DNA of 64,000 bases, from the NCBI GenBank assembly GCA_023461435.1, contig JAEYLC010000020.1, positions 1 to 64,000 on the forward strand, in the 5' to 3' direction. Every line of letters begins with the position of its first letter. Positions within the stretch are counted from its first letter, which is position 1. The notes below the pieces were generated by a model. It had not been told where the DNA came from, made no database searches, and saw only the letters and a program-made list of their open reading frames with translations. The DNA is from Bacillota bacterium (GTDB lineage: Bacteria; Bacillota; Clostridia; Christensenellales; SZUA-584). The position numbers were made by a program, and so were the translations under genes. Below are positions 48,778 to 57,416 of this stretch, piece by piece.

Positions 48778-48799
48778 GACCTGGATGTTTTTATCCGTG

Positions 48800-49510
48800 C
48801 TATTCCCCCTGTATTCGTTTCAAATTCCCGACAGCCATCTCGGCGGCGTTTTTGAGCATCGCCTCCGCAGCAGCAGGGTCTCCGCTGCCCACCGATATGA
48901 TGATGCAGTATTCTCCCGACAGTATGCTGATGCTTTTGCCAGAGACAAAAATATCATCGCCGATATGGCCGGTCACCGCGGCGTTCGCATCCGAGAAAAT
49001 TTTCTTAAAGCCTTCATACAAGGTTTTTGGCGACATCTCGCTGCCCCCCTGCCCGCCCGATTCGCTCGGCTGGCTGGGCTGGCCTGACTGGCTTTGACTG
49101 CTCGATTCACTTGGCTGGCTCGAGCTTTCCGACCCGCCTGACTGGCCTCCTTGTTGCTCTTCCTTCTGCAGAATGCTTATCTGCAGATAATTCTTGGATT
49201 CCTGATTCTCGGGCGCATAATAACAGGAGCTTAAGCCAAGCTGGGGATACTCATCATCCATGCCCTCCTTCACGGTTTCACCGAGCAAAGTATTCGCGTC
49301 CTCTTTCGAAATCAGTTGCTCCGGCTTGATCTTCATTCCTTGCGAGCCAGAGCTTTGCGGCGCCTGCTCGCTGCCGGAGCTGCTCGCCTGAGGCTGCTGC
49401 GATCCTTGCGACACTGTGGTGGTGGCGCTTTGCGACTCATTATTCGAACAGCCCGGAAGCGTGGCTAAAACCGCGATTAATGCCAGCAGTATGCAAAATA
49501 GTTTTTTCAT
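48800..49510 (-). CDS. Secreted lipoprotein, unknown function
   Basis: A 236-residue lipoprotein: signal peptide with lipobox LPGC and lipidated Cys near residue 21, a Ser/Gln/Gly-rich linker (about 22-58), a folded segment MKIKPEQLISKEDANTLLGETV...LGLSSCYYA, a second Ser/Gln/Gly-rich insert (about 118-157), and a C-terminal segment SGKSISILSGEYCIIISVGSGDPAAAEAMLKNA. The KEDANTLLGE segment is common in Firmicute lipoproteins of the DUF3558-like kind. The low-complexity insert interrupting a domain is unusual. Function is unknown. Single gene with terminator. Confidence 0.75.
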   Translation of the reverse strand: MKKLFCILLALIAVLATLPGCSNNESQSATTTVSQGSQQPQASSSGSEQAPQSSGSQGMKIKPEQLISKEDANTLLGETVKEGMDDEYPQLGLSSCYYAPENQESKNYLQISILQKEEQQGGQSGGSESSSQPSESSSQSQSGQPSQPSESGGQGGSEMSPKTLYEGFKKIFSDANAAVTGHIGDDIFVSGKSISILSGEYCIIISVGSGDPAAAEAMLKNAAEMAVGNLKRIQGE

Positions 49511-49604
49511 ATTCTATGCCCTCTTCTATAGACAAGTCTCTTTTCATTTTGAGCACAATTCAAGATTATTATTCGAAAGATGCGTGGCTTTGCTGAATAA
49601 ACGC

Positions 49605-49633
49605 TTGACACAGCCTGCCGCAAGTGATATATT
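49605..49633 (+). promoter_or_regulatory. SigA promoter of YtrA-type ABC operon
   Basis: TTGACA (49605-49610) and TATATT (49628-49633) with a 17-base spacer, about 45 bases before the TTG start codon. Confidence 0.85.
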
Positions 49634-49657
49634 GTGCATGTTCAATATGTACAATAT
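49629..49657. promoter_or_regulatory. Inverted-repeat operator for GntR regulator
   Basis: ATATTGTGCAT (49629-49639) and ATGTACAATAT (49647-49657) are inverted with one mismatch around a 7-base centre. It overlaps the -10 box, as expected for repression by the YtrA-type regulator encoded at the operon end. Confidence 0.75.
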
Positions 49658-49679
49658 TTTTTAGGGAGGTAACTTTTCA

Positions 49680-50525
49680 TTGCTGAATGTTACGAACTTA
49701 AGTAAACGATATGAAAAATTCGAGCTCAAAAACGTGTCCTTCTCTCTCGAGCCCGGGTTTATCATGGGGTTTGTGGGCAAGAACGGCGCGGGAAAAACCA
49801 CCACGCTCAAATCGATGCTCAACCTCGTCCATCCCGATGGCGGCAGCGTCAGGATGTTCGGAAAAGAATTCATCCCCAACGAGCTTGCGGTCAAACAAAA
49901 TATCTCATTCATGTTCGGCGGCGTCCACTATTACCCCAAGAAGAAGATCAAAGACATTGCGGATGTGGTGAAGCGCTTCTATGACGAGTGGGACGATAAG
50001 GCTTTTGAAGACTATCTTGGCCGTTTTGAGCTCGATCCCGAAAAGAGGGTTGATGAGCTCTCCGAAGGCATGAAGGTTAAGTTCAACCTCGCGCTTGCGC
50101 TGTCTCACAACGCCAAGCTGCTGATACTCGACGAACCCTTGAACGGCCTTGACCCCGTTTCGCGCGACGATCTTATCGAGTTGTTTCAGGAGCTCATCGA
50201 AAACGGAGAGCGCAGCATACTCTTCTCCACGCATATCACGAGTGATCTTGACAAATGCGCCGATTTCATCACGTTCATTCAGGACGGCCGGATTATCGAA
50301 AGCCGGTCAAGGGACGACCTGATCGCCTCTTACCGCATCGTCAAGGGGACACCGGAGCAGCTTAACTCTTTAGCTTCTAAAATGATCGGGTATAAGGCCA
50401 ATGCTTTCGGATTCACCGGCCTCATCAAAACGGATGATGTGCGGGATGCCGCCGGGCTCACGCTCGAACCGCCGACGCTCGAAGAGATCATGATATTCCA
50501 TGACAAAAGGGGGACGAAAAAATGA
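49680..50525 (+). CDS. ABC transporter ATP-binding protein
   Basis: A 281-residue ATPase: Walker A GKNGAGKTTTLKS near residue 34, Q-loop region, ABC signature LSEGMKVKFNLALAL, Walker B LLILDEPLNGLDPVSRD and H-loop STHI. The weak signature residue M in LSEGMK fits the YtrB/BcrA-type export ATPases. The start is TTG 49680, with GGGAGG 10-11 bases upstream. It is first in an operon with a permease and a GntR/YtrA regulator. The probable substrate class is peptide antibiotics or envelope compounds; not proven. Confidence 0.92.
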   Translation: MLNVTNLSKRYEKFELKNVSFSLEPGFIMGFVGKNGAGKTTTLKSMLNLVHPDGGSVRMFGKEFIPNELAVKQNISFMFGGVHYYPKKKIKDIADVVKRFYDEWDDKAFEDYLGRFELDPEKRVDELSEGMKVKFNLALALSHNAKLLILDEPLNGLDPVSRDDLIELFQELIENGERSILFSTHITSDLDKCADFITFIQDGRIIESRSRDDLIASYRIVKGTPEQLNSLASKMIGYKANAFGFTGLIKTDDVRDAAGLTLEPPTLEEIMIFHDKRGTKK

Positions 50526-51160
50526 AGAGCATGCTGTATAAGGAATTCCGTTTGACGATACATCCTCTGTTTTATCTTTCTTTTCTGTTCGGCGCTTTGC
50601 TGCTGATACCGCAATGGCCGTATTTGATCGCGCTGATGTATTTCCTGTTCACCATTGTGCCCAACATTTTCAGCACGGCCAAGGCGCAGGGCGATATCGA
50701 TTTCTCGGCATCGTTGCCCGTGAGGCGCGGCGATATCGTGAAATCCCGAATATGGTCGATCGTGATCATGCAGGTGCTTCAGGTGATCGTTGCGGCGATA
50801 TTTGGCGCAATCAACCTCGTGCTTTATCCGCAGGGCAATTTCCTTATGGATACCAATGCCGCTTTTTTCGGAATTGTGTTTGTCATGTATGGCCTTCATA
50901 ACATCGCGCTGTTCCCGATGTTTTACAAAACAGCCTTTAAAATCGGAATACCGACGATAGTCGCCGTTGCGGTTTCAGTGCTGTTTGCCGGAGCCATTGA
51001 AACTGTTATTCAGATTGTACCGGCTTTAAAAGTGCTGGACGGCACGCTCAATACTTGGGTGCATTATGCCGCGCTTGCGGGAGGCATCGTCATCTTTGTG
51101 CTGCTCAATCTCCTGGCTGCTAAAATATCTGTGAAGCGGTTCGAGAAAGTCAATATCTGA
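50522..51160 (+). CDS. ABC-2 type permease
   Basis: A 212-residue membrane protein with six helices of the ABC-2 transporter type, starting MKSMLYKEFRLTIHPLFYLSFLFGALLLIPQWPYLIALMYFLF in outline. There is a short charged loop DFSASLPVRRGDIVKSRI between helices 2 and 3, as in many ABC-2 permeases with the SLPVxR motif. It forms the transport pore with the ATPase. Its start overlaps the ATPase stop by 4 bases and its stop overlaps the GntR start by one. Confidence 0.9.
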   Translation: MKSMLYKEFRLTIHPLFYLSFLFGALLLIPQWPYLIALMYFLFTIVPNIFSTAKAQGDIDFSASLPVRRGDIVKSRIWSIVIMQVLQVIVAAIFGAINLVLYPQGNFLMDTNAAFFGIVFVMYGLHNIALFPMFYKTAFKIGIPTIVAVAVSVLFAGAIETVIQIVPALKVLDGTLNTWVHYAALAGGIVIFVLLNLLAAKISVKRFEKVNI

Positions 51161-51531
51161 TGAACATCGTGATATCGAACACTTCGGAGAAGCCGATCTA
51201 TCAGCAGATATTCGAGCAGATATCCTCACAGATCATCAAGGGCGAGCTTCAGACGGACTCCAGCCTGCCGCCGATACGCACGGTCGCCAAGGAGCTCAGG
51301 ATCAGCGTGATCACCGTGAAAAAAGCATGGGAAGAGCTTGAGCATATGGGTTTTATTTACTCGATGGTGGGGCGCGGCTGCTTCGTGGCCCCGCTGCACC
51401 GCGACGCGATCGACGAAAAGCGCGACGCGATGGTGCTGGAAAAGCTCGCCAAGGATATCGAGTATTATAAAGCGCTGGGGCTAAAAAAAGGGGAACTGAT
51501 CGACCTCGTGGATAAGCATTATGGCGATTAA
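51160..51531 (+). CDS. GntR-family (YtrA-type) regulator
   Basis: A 123-residue short GntR regulator: N-terminal winged helix PIYQQIFEQISSQIIKGELQTDSSLPPIRTVAKELRISVITVKKAWEELEHMGFI in outline and a helical dimerisation tail of about 50 residues, without the FadR or HutC sensor. YtrA-type members repress their own ABC operon; an inverted repeat on the operon promoter supports that here. It is the last gene; the effector is unknown. Confidence 0.93.
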   Translation: MNIVISNTSEKPIYQQIFEQISSQIIKGELQTDSSLPPIRTVAKELRISVITVKKAWEELEHMGFIYSMVGRGCFVAPLHRDAIDEKRDAMVLEKLAKDIEYYKALGLKKGELIDLVDKHYGD

Positions 51532-51583
51532 CGCTATCCCATTGAGCAGGGCTTAATAACCCAACGTTTTCAGAGAAGCATTT

Positions 51584-51615
51584 AAAAAGGCAGAGAGCGG
51601 CATGTTCTCTGCCTT
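51584..51615 (-). terminator. Terminator of BlaR1-type operon
   Basis: AAGGCAGAGA (51587-51596) and TCTCTGCCTT (51606-51615) form a perfect 10-bp stem; TTTTTAAATG follows on the minus strand. Confidence 0.85.
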
Positions 51616-51678
51616 ACATATCAATCGCGATCGTTAACCGTCGGCTTTAAGCCGGTTTTACCGCACCGCATACCACAC

Positions 51679-54126
51679 TTATTCCCTCATATCTTCCATT
51701 CGAGGCATGGTGCTGACGATGCTGCCATCAAGCGCGTTAACGGCGACAGCTTCATAGCCATTTCTGAATTCTGAGGTTTCGGATTCATGCCTGTCGTAGC
51801 TTTCTGTGACAAATATCCACATGGGCACCATCAGCGCCTTATTCATATCGTCCTTCACACCGATATAACCGAGATACAGCTTGGCAGATATGATCTCGCA
51901 ACGCACATGCCACTCATCAATGGCCCTGAACGAATATTTATATTTTATCTGGTTGAGCGCGGCCTGCTTTATCTCCTCAAACGGCTTGAGCTGTGCGTTC
52001 TCATTGACGGTTTGATCCTCCGTCACGATTCCAAACCAATAGAAACCGTGGATCCCGTCTTCATTGAGCATGATTTCCACACGCTCCTGCTCAAACGGAG
52101 GCGCATACTCGGGCATTTCTTCGTCAGGCGCTTGGCTCCATGTCCAATAGTAACTGAAGAACCCCGTCAGATTTCCTTTACTGCGCAAGTAAGTCAACTG
52201 ATAGCCGCCCTTGCACGGATAGTTGTTGGCATCCAATAGAGCGGCGCGATCAACATCGGCCAGTGCCAAGCCATCGATATGCAGGGCATCCAGTATGGCA
52301 TTTCCCTGAGCGATGGCTTCGTCTTCGGTCATGCTTGTATTTTTGATTTGGTTTTCCCAATCACGGAAATTATGATCCGTCGCGGCGTCGATATCCGGCG
52401 CGTCAAGATTTTCCCGATAAAAAGTTTCATCATAATAGATCGAATCATCTCTGTAGTAGACTTCAGTGCTGTGATAGAGATCATTCGCGTTCATGACGTG
52501 AAGCGTCTCTTCGGCGCCTTTGTCATTTTCTATGCTGACATTGAGCTCGGCCTTTTCGCCGCTGTTCAGCGGCGTGCCGTCGTAGCCGATGCAATAATCA
52601 AGCGTCGAATCGACATATTGTTTTTCATAAGCTGCCGGAGCATCTTCATAGCGCTGCTCGAGCTCCTTGATCCAGTTCTCGTCAACCTGAGACGGGTCGT
52701 ACGCGCCGTCCACAAGCGGCCCTCGCTTGGCTTCGGTGATCATATCCATGATTTCGTCCTTGGTCTGGAATGTCTTTTGCTTATACATCTTCCGTCCCTG
52801 CGCGAAGTAATCAACGATATGATCGACCTCGTCCTGCGAGAAAAGCTTCTGTTTGACGATTGTCACCGGAAAGCCGGTTGTCTGCGGCAGCTCGACCGGT
52901 ATATCGGCATGAATCTTAAGATTCCCCTCCTCGATATTTTCCGTGATCCGGTCGGGCACCGTATAGGGCTCGCTGGCGCCTTCCGGTGTTTCGCCGGTCT
53001 CCCTGTTCATGATGTCATCATAGCTTTGGTTCTTGTTCACAATGACCGGTTTATCGGGCGTCGGCTGACACGCGGTGGTAAAGCAGCACACAGCGACTAT
53101 GCCCGCCAGCAGCGCGGCGGTCAGTTTGGCATGCCACTGGCTCTTTTGCTTCATATAAATGCCTCTGATGCGCTTTTCCGCATTCCTTCGCGTGCCGCCC
53201 AGCGCCATGCCCAGCACCATCTGTGTTTCAGGCGTATTTCTGTACATCGATATCAAAGCGCGCGCGTAAACACCTTTATCAGCCGGGCTCAAGCGACCGA
53301 CAACGCTGCTGTCGCAGGCCGTTTCGATATCATCCCGTATCATCCTTTCCGCCATATGCACCACGGGATTAAACCAATAGATGATACGAAGCGCGAGCAG
53401 CAGCATCGCGAAAAGCTGGTCTTTTCGCTTAAAGTGGGTCAGTTCGTGCATCAGCGCCAATCTCAACTGCCGCTGCCCCATGTCCGTCACATTCACCGGT
53501 ATCAACACGGTGGACGGGAACAGCAGCGCGGGGCCGTGCGAAAGACGCTGCACGCTGAGCTTTAGGCGCCCGCTTATATCCAGTTCGTTCCGGCATTCAT
53601 CGAATAAAGCCGCAAGCGCTTCGGGCGTTTGCACAGCGTTGCGCCGAAGGCTTCCGCGCAGACGAATATACCCGCACGCCGCCATACCGGCAAACAGGCC
53701 CATACCCGCTATCCAGACGGTGATGAGCAGCATTGGCCAGTCGATTGTGGCCGGCTCGCTCGCTGGTACGGGCGTTTGCACAGACTCTTGTTCCCCTGAC
53801 TGCGCCGCGGCGGCGGACGCGGCAGACGATGCCTCCGCCGATTGACCGCTTCCCCCGGACTTCGCCTTCAGGTCCGCCGCCGTTTCGTTCTGCGCCGCAT
53901 CTCCGGCCCGGCTGTCGATCTGTATCGTTTCACCCGGCAGCGTAATGAAATGCACCGCCGCGTCGAATGTGACCGGCAGCAGCAGCCTTAAAATCAGCAG
54001 CAGCCAGACGGCCAGGTGCAAAACCGGGGACATCTTGTCTTTGAGCAACTTTTTAAACAGCATGATCACGGCGAATATGATTGCCGAGTATACCGTTATT
54101 TCCAACAGCACATTTAAAACTTTCAT
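51679..54126 (-). CDS. BlaR1/MecR1-family M56 peptidase, copy 1
   Basis: A membrane sensor-protease of about 815 residues. The N-terminal half has helices MKVLNVLLEITVYSAIIFAV, LHLAVWLLLILRLLLPV, a linker, and the M56 domain with LMHELTHFKRKDQL (HExxH zinc site) and a downstream NPVVHMAERMIRDD. The C-terminal half (about 370-815) is extracytoplasmic but is not a penicillin-binding domain; it is a long acidic region with internal repeats of unknown fold. It begins 1 base after the intact blaI stop (ATG 54126, GGAAGG upstream). By analogy it would cleave or inactivate BlaI on sensing a wall-related signal. Confidence 0.87.
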   Translation of the reverse strand: MKVLNVLLEITVYSAIIFAVIMLFKKLLKDKMSPVLHLAVWLLLILRLLLPVTFDAAVHFITLPGETIQIDSRAGDAAQNETAADLKAKSGGSGQSAEASSAASAAAAQSGEQESVQTPVPASEPATIDWPMLLITVWIAGMGLFAGMAACGYIRLRGSLRRNAVQTPEALAALFDECRNELDISGRLKLSVQRLSHGPALLFPSTVLIPVNVTDMGQRQLRLALMHELTHFKRKDQLFAMLLLALRIIYWFNPVVHMAERMIRDDIETACDSSVVGRLSPADKGVYARALISMYRNTPETQMVLGMALGGTRRNAEKRIRGIYMKQKSQWHAKLTAALLAGIVAVCCFTTACQPTPDKPVIVNKNQSYDDIMNRETGETPEGASEPYTVPDRITENIEEGNLKIHADIPVELPQTTGFPVTIVKQKLFSQDEVDHIVDYFAQGRKMYKQKTFQTKDEIMDMITEAKRGPLVDGAYDPSQVDENWIKELEQRYEDAPAAYEKQYVDSTLDYCIGYDGTPLNSGEKAELNVSIENDKGAEETLHVMNANDLYHSTEVYYRDDSIYYDETFYRENLDAPDIDAATDHNFRDWENQIKNTSMTEDEAIAQGNAILDALHIDGLALADVDRAALLDANNYPCKGGYQLTYLRSKGNLTGFFSYYWTWSQAPDEEMPEYAPPFEQERVEIMLNEDGIHGFYWFGIVTEDQTVNENAQLKPFEEIKQAALNQIKYKYSFRAIDEWHVRCEIISAKLYLGYIGVKDDMNKALMVPMWIFVTESYDRHESETSEFRNGYEAVAVNALDGSIVSTMPRMEDMRE

Positions 54127-54127
54127 C

Positions 54128-54523
54128 TCACTTGCCTTCCGGCGCTTCGCGCTCCGCTTGTTCAAGCTCATCGATCAGTTTTTTTAAATCATCCCTGTCT
54201 TCCTTTGTAAGGCTCCCTTCCTTGATCATATTGGATAAAAAAATCCGCGCGCTGTCATCGGTCATACGTGACATCAGCGAGCGGCTCTCATTGATAGCGC
54301 ATTCCGCGCGCTTCACGAGCGGATAGTAAGACCGGCTGTTGCGGATCGTCTCGTAGCCGATATACCCTTCGTCCGTCAGTATTTTGAGATACGTTGAGAA
54401 TGTGCTTTTCTTCCAGCTGACCTTGCCGCTCATCGTTCCCATGATATCCGATAAAAACATCGGGCTTTTTGCCCACAAGACTTCCATCACCATCCATTCG
54501 GCTTTTGACAATGATTCCTTCAT
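54128..54523 (-). CDS. BlaI/MecI-family repressor, intact copy
   Basis: A 131-residue winged-helix repressor: LSKAEWMVMEVLWAKSPMFLSDIM as the N-terminal helices, WKKSTFSTYLKILTDEGYIGYETIRNSRSYYPLV with the recognition helix and wing, and a C-terminal dimerisation region SLTKEDRDDLKKLIDELEQ. It is the third element of a transcript running blaI remnant, blaR1 copy 2, blaI, blaR1 copy 1, and lies 38 bases after blaR1 copy 2. It is the only complete BlaI here and should control the operator at 57360. Confidence 0.93.
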   Translation of the reverse strand: MKESLSKAEWMVMEVLWAKSPMFLSDIMGTMSGKVSWKKSTFSTYLKILTDEGYIGYETIRNSRSYYPLVKRAECAINESRSLMSRMTDDSARIFLSNMIKEGSLTKEDRDDLKKLIDELEQAEREAPEGK

Positions 54524-54561
54524 TTTAATTCGCTCCCGTCAATCCTATAAGTCTAAGAGGG

Positions 54562-57123
54562 TCACTCCCCCCTACTCTGCAAATGTTCCAATATACCCGG
54601 CATAAGAATGCCGCTTCCATCAATCGCATTGATCATAAATTCGTCTTGATTCCCGCGCACCCACTCATCTGTTTGGTCAAACAAATACTCTTCCTGCGCC
54701 ATGATATGCCACGCGGGCACAATCAGCACGCGCTCAGTATCATCCTTCGCGTTGATGTATGTGGTTACCAAACGCATTTCCTCAATATTGATGCGCCTTT
54801 TTTCATGTGGCTCGCGTTCCAGCCATGCTGAATTCATAAAGTAAATGTGATCGAGGATGCGCTGCTTCACGTCATCAATCGGCATCAGCGTGGTATCTTC
54901 AGCCACACGCTCGACGACCTGAGCCATATTCCTCCACGAAAAGCTCTCTGCCCCCTCCTCGCTGATGAGCACAGTCACACCCTCCAGATCAAAAGGCGCG
55001 CAATACAGCTCGGAATAGTCCTGCTCAAGGGAAAAACCGCCGCCACGTTGCGAAAACGAAGGGATGCCGCCGCATTCACGCACAAATTCTACATTACAGC
55101 CTGGTATAGTGTTATCTTCATTGTCGCGTTCCCTCGAGAACATCGCCTTTTCATAGCTCTTAAGCTGCATTCCTTCTATGCCCAGTTCCTCCAGCAGACG
55201 AACCGCCTTGTCAGCCGCAGCGCGCAAATCCATGTTGTTTTTCTTCATGTTCTCCAGCCCGGCGTCAACAAATTCACGCTGCCTTGTTATATCCTTCTGC
55301 CATTCACCGCCATCACTTTGTGCATACCACGGAGGATCTTCCATTTCCCGTTTGAGTTCCTCGTCATACCAGGTAAAATAGCTTTCCATATCACAACCGC
55401 CGCTGAAGCGTGTATAATAAAAACTTGCTCTGGTGCTTTTATCTTTTTCATAGCGGCTCGCATAAATGGATCCATATCTGCCGCCATCCGGCAATTCTAT
55501 TGAGACGGAAATCGAATTTTCACCAGTCTCTTTTCGGGGCTCTCCTGTCTCGTAATCGGCCTCATAAGTAAATATCGGCTCAATATACGTATAGGAATGT
55601 GTTTCAGGCGCTTTCGCCAGCTTACTCTCAACCTCCTTAATATATCCGCGAATGGATTCAGGAGTTTCGCCGTCACCGCCATTCAGTACATCCTGCAGAC
55701 TCTTTTTTAAATTGATGAGTTCTTCTTCATACTCCGATTTCAGTTTTACATATTCACCGGTATAGAATTTCGTTCCCGGCTCCGTGAAAAAAGCGATCAG
55801 TTCATTCACTTTCTCCTGCGTGAGCACAACGCGCTCCAGACGTTCAACCGGATAAGCCGCCGCCTCGGGCACCAGCATATCCACGTCTACCTCAATGGAA
55901 AGAAAATCATTCTTATTCACCGTTTCTGTCCAATGCTCCTTAGCCGAATAAGCAGCCGGTTCAACGGTGTTCTTCGCTTCTGCCGTCGGGGTCGCAACGG
56001 TTTCCTGTATCGCTTCTTTGGGGATATCCTCCACTTTGTGTATGACCGGCGGAGCCTCGGGCGTCGGCTGGCACGCGGTGGTAAAACAACATACGGCGAC
56101 CACGCCCGCTATAAACGCAGCGGTCAGCTTCACATGCCATTGGCTCTTTTGCTTCATATAAATCCCTCTGATGCGCTTTTCGGCACCCTTGCGTGTGCCG
56201 CCAAGCGCCATACCGAGCACCATCTGTGTGTCGGGTGTGCTTTTGTACATCGCTATCAGCGAGCATGCGTAAACGTTCTTCTCCGTCGGGCTCAAGCGCC
56301 TGACCACGCTGCTGTCGCAGGCCGTTTCGATATCGTCCCGAATGATTCTTTCCGCCAAGTGCACCACGGGATTAAACCAATAGACGATTCGCAGCGCGAG
56401 CAGCAGCATCGCGAAAAGCTGATCTTTTCGCTTGTAGTGCGTCAGTTCGTGCATCAGTGCCAATTTAACTTTCCCATGTTCCATACCAAGCATGCCGACC
56501 GGCACCAATACATTGGAGGGGAATAATAACGCGGGGCTCTGCGTAAAGCGCTGTACACTGAGCCGCACACGCCCGCTTATTTTCAATTCGCTCCGGCACT
56601 CATCGAATAATGCCTCAAGTGCTTCGGGGGGGCGCAAAGCGTCGCGCCGAAGTTTTCTGCGGATTCGGCTATACCCGCATACCGCCATACCGGCACAAAC
56701 GATCATGCCCGCAATCCAACCGCCGACGAGCGCCGCCGCCCAGTCGATTTTTACCGGTGCGGTTGCATTTTCGGGCGATTGCATGGTCTCATGGCTTCTT
56801 GCCTGCGCGGCGGATGTGCCGGACGACGCAATCATCGGCTGACCCGCGACTTCGGGCTTTGGTTGAAGGCTCTGCGCCGTTTCAGTCTGCGCTGCTTCGT
56901 CGGCACGGCTATTTAGCTGTATCGTCTCACCCGGCAGCGTAATAAAATGCACCGATGCGTCGAACGTAACCGGCAGCAACAGCCGTATAATCAGCATCGC
57001 CCAGACGGCCAAATGCAAAACCGGGGATATCTTGTTTTTGAGCAGTTTTTTAAACAGCACGATCACGGCGAATATCACAGCCGAGTATACGGTGATTTCC
57101 AACAATACGTTTAAAACTTTCAT
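54562..57123 (-). CDS. BlaR1/MecR1-family M56 peptidase, copy 2
   Basis: A paralogue of copy 1, about 853 residues, with nearly the same N-terminal half: MKVLNVLLEITVYSAVIFAV, the M56 zinc motif LMHELTHYKRKDQL and NPVVHLAERIIRDD, and KGAEKRIRGIYMKQKSQWHVK after the peptidase. The C-terminal extracellular half (about 380-853) has diverged strongly from copy 1 in sequence and length, while the peptidase is well conserved. That is the pattern expected if the two copies sense different ligands. The start at 57123 matches copy 1. Its adjacent blaI is broken, so it must rely on the intact BlaI. Confidence 0.87.
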   Translation of the reverse strand: MKVLNVLLEITVYSAVIFAVIVLFKKLLKNKISPVLHLAVWAMLIIRLLLPVTFDASVHFITLPGETIQLNSRADEAAQTETAQSLQPKPEVAGQPMIASSGTSAAQARSHETMQSPENATAPVKIDWAAALVGGWIAGMIVCAGMAVCGYSRIRRKLRRDALRPPEALEALFDECRSELKISGRVRLSVQRFTQSPALLFPSNVLVPVGMLGMEHGKVKLALMHELTHYKRKDQLFAMLLLALRIVYWFNPVVHLAERIIRDDIETACDSSVVRRLSPTEKNVYACSLIAMYKSTPDTQMVLGMALGGTRKGAEKRIRGIYMKQKSQWHVKLTAAFIAGVVAVCCFTTACQPTPEAPPVIHKVEDIPKEAIQETVATPTAEAKNTVEPAAYSAKEHWTETVNKNDFLSIEVDVDMLVPEAAAYPVERLERVVLTQEKVNELIAFFTEPGTKFYTGEYVKLKSEYEEELINLKKSLQDVLNGGDGETPESIRGYIKEVESKLAKAPETHSYTYIEPIFTYEADYETGEPRKETGENSISVSIELPDGGRYGSIYASRYEKDKSTRASFYYTRFSGGCDMESYFTWYDEELKREMEDPPWYAQSDGGEWQKDITRQREFVDAGLENMKKNNMDLRAAADKAVRLLEELGIEGMQLKSYEKAMFSRERDNEDNTIPGCNVEFVRECGGIPSFSQRGGGFSLEQDYSELYCAPFDLEGVTVLISEEGAESFSWRNMAQVVERVAEDTTLMPIDDVKQRILDHIYFMNSAWLEREPHEKRRINIEEMRLVTTYINAKDDTERVLIVPAWHIMAQEEYLFDQTDEWVRGNQDEFMINAIDGSGILMPGILEHLQSRGE

Positions 57124-57124
57124 A

Positions 57125-57315
57125 TTACTTGCCCTCCGGCGCTTCGCGCTCCGCTTGTTCAAGCTCGTTGATCAGTTTTTTTAAATCATCCCTGTCTTCC
57201 ATCTGACCTTGCCGCTCATCGTTACCATGATGTCCGATAAAAACATCGGGCCTTTTCCCCATAATGCTTCCATCACCATCCATTCGGCTTTTGACAATGA
57301 TTCCTTCACTTTCAT
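57125..57315 (-). pseudogene. blaI copy 2, internal deletion and frameshift
   Basis: From the ATG at 57315 the frame gives KESLSKAEWMVMEALWGKGP and continues to SGKVRWKTGMI and a stop. A second frame then reads EDRDDLKKLINELEQAEREA... to the stop at 57125. Compared with the intact blaI, about 230 bases coding for the recognition helix to the linker are missing. Both sides of the gap in the intact copy carry GGAAGA, and one GGAAGA remains at the junction, consistent with deletion between short direct repeats. The product would keep the N-terminal helices but not the recognition helix or dimer region. Confidence 0.88.
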
Positions 57316-57359
57316 CAGCTCCCTGTCCGCATGGTTCAGTCTGTCTAATTAGTCATCAT

Positions 57360-57395
57360 GTCTAAAATTTTAGACTCTCTTTCTTTATATGTCAA
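57360..57395 (-). promoter_or_regulatory. Promoter with perfect BlaI-type operator
   Basis: On the minus strand TTGACA (57395-57390), a 17-base spacer and TAAAAT (57372-57367). The -10 box lies within the perfect 16-bp palindrome GTCTAAAATTTTAGAC (57360-57375), the expected BlaI operator position. No comparable palindrome precedes the intact blaI, so this promoter probably drives the whole four-gene cluster. Confidence 0.8.
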
Positions 57396-57416
57396 GAGTA
57401 TTTTGGTATTTTTTAC

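Noticed and set aside
52279..53565. Long plus-strand frame opposite blaR1 copy 1 (about 428 residues)
   Set aside because: It is antisense to a clear M56 gene; composition is Ile/Arg/His-skewed with no motif or ribosome site.
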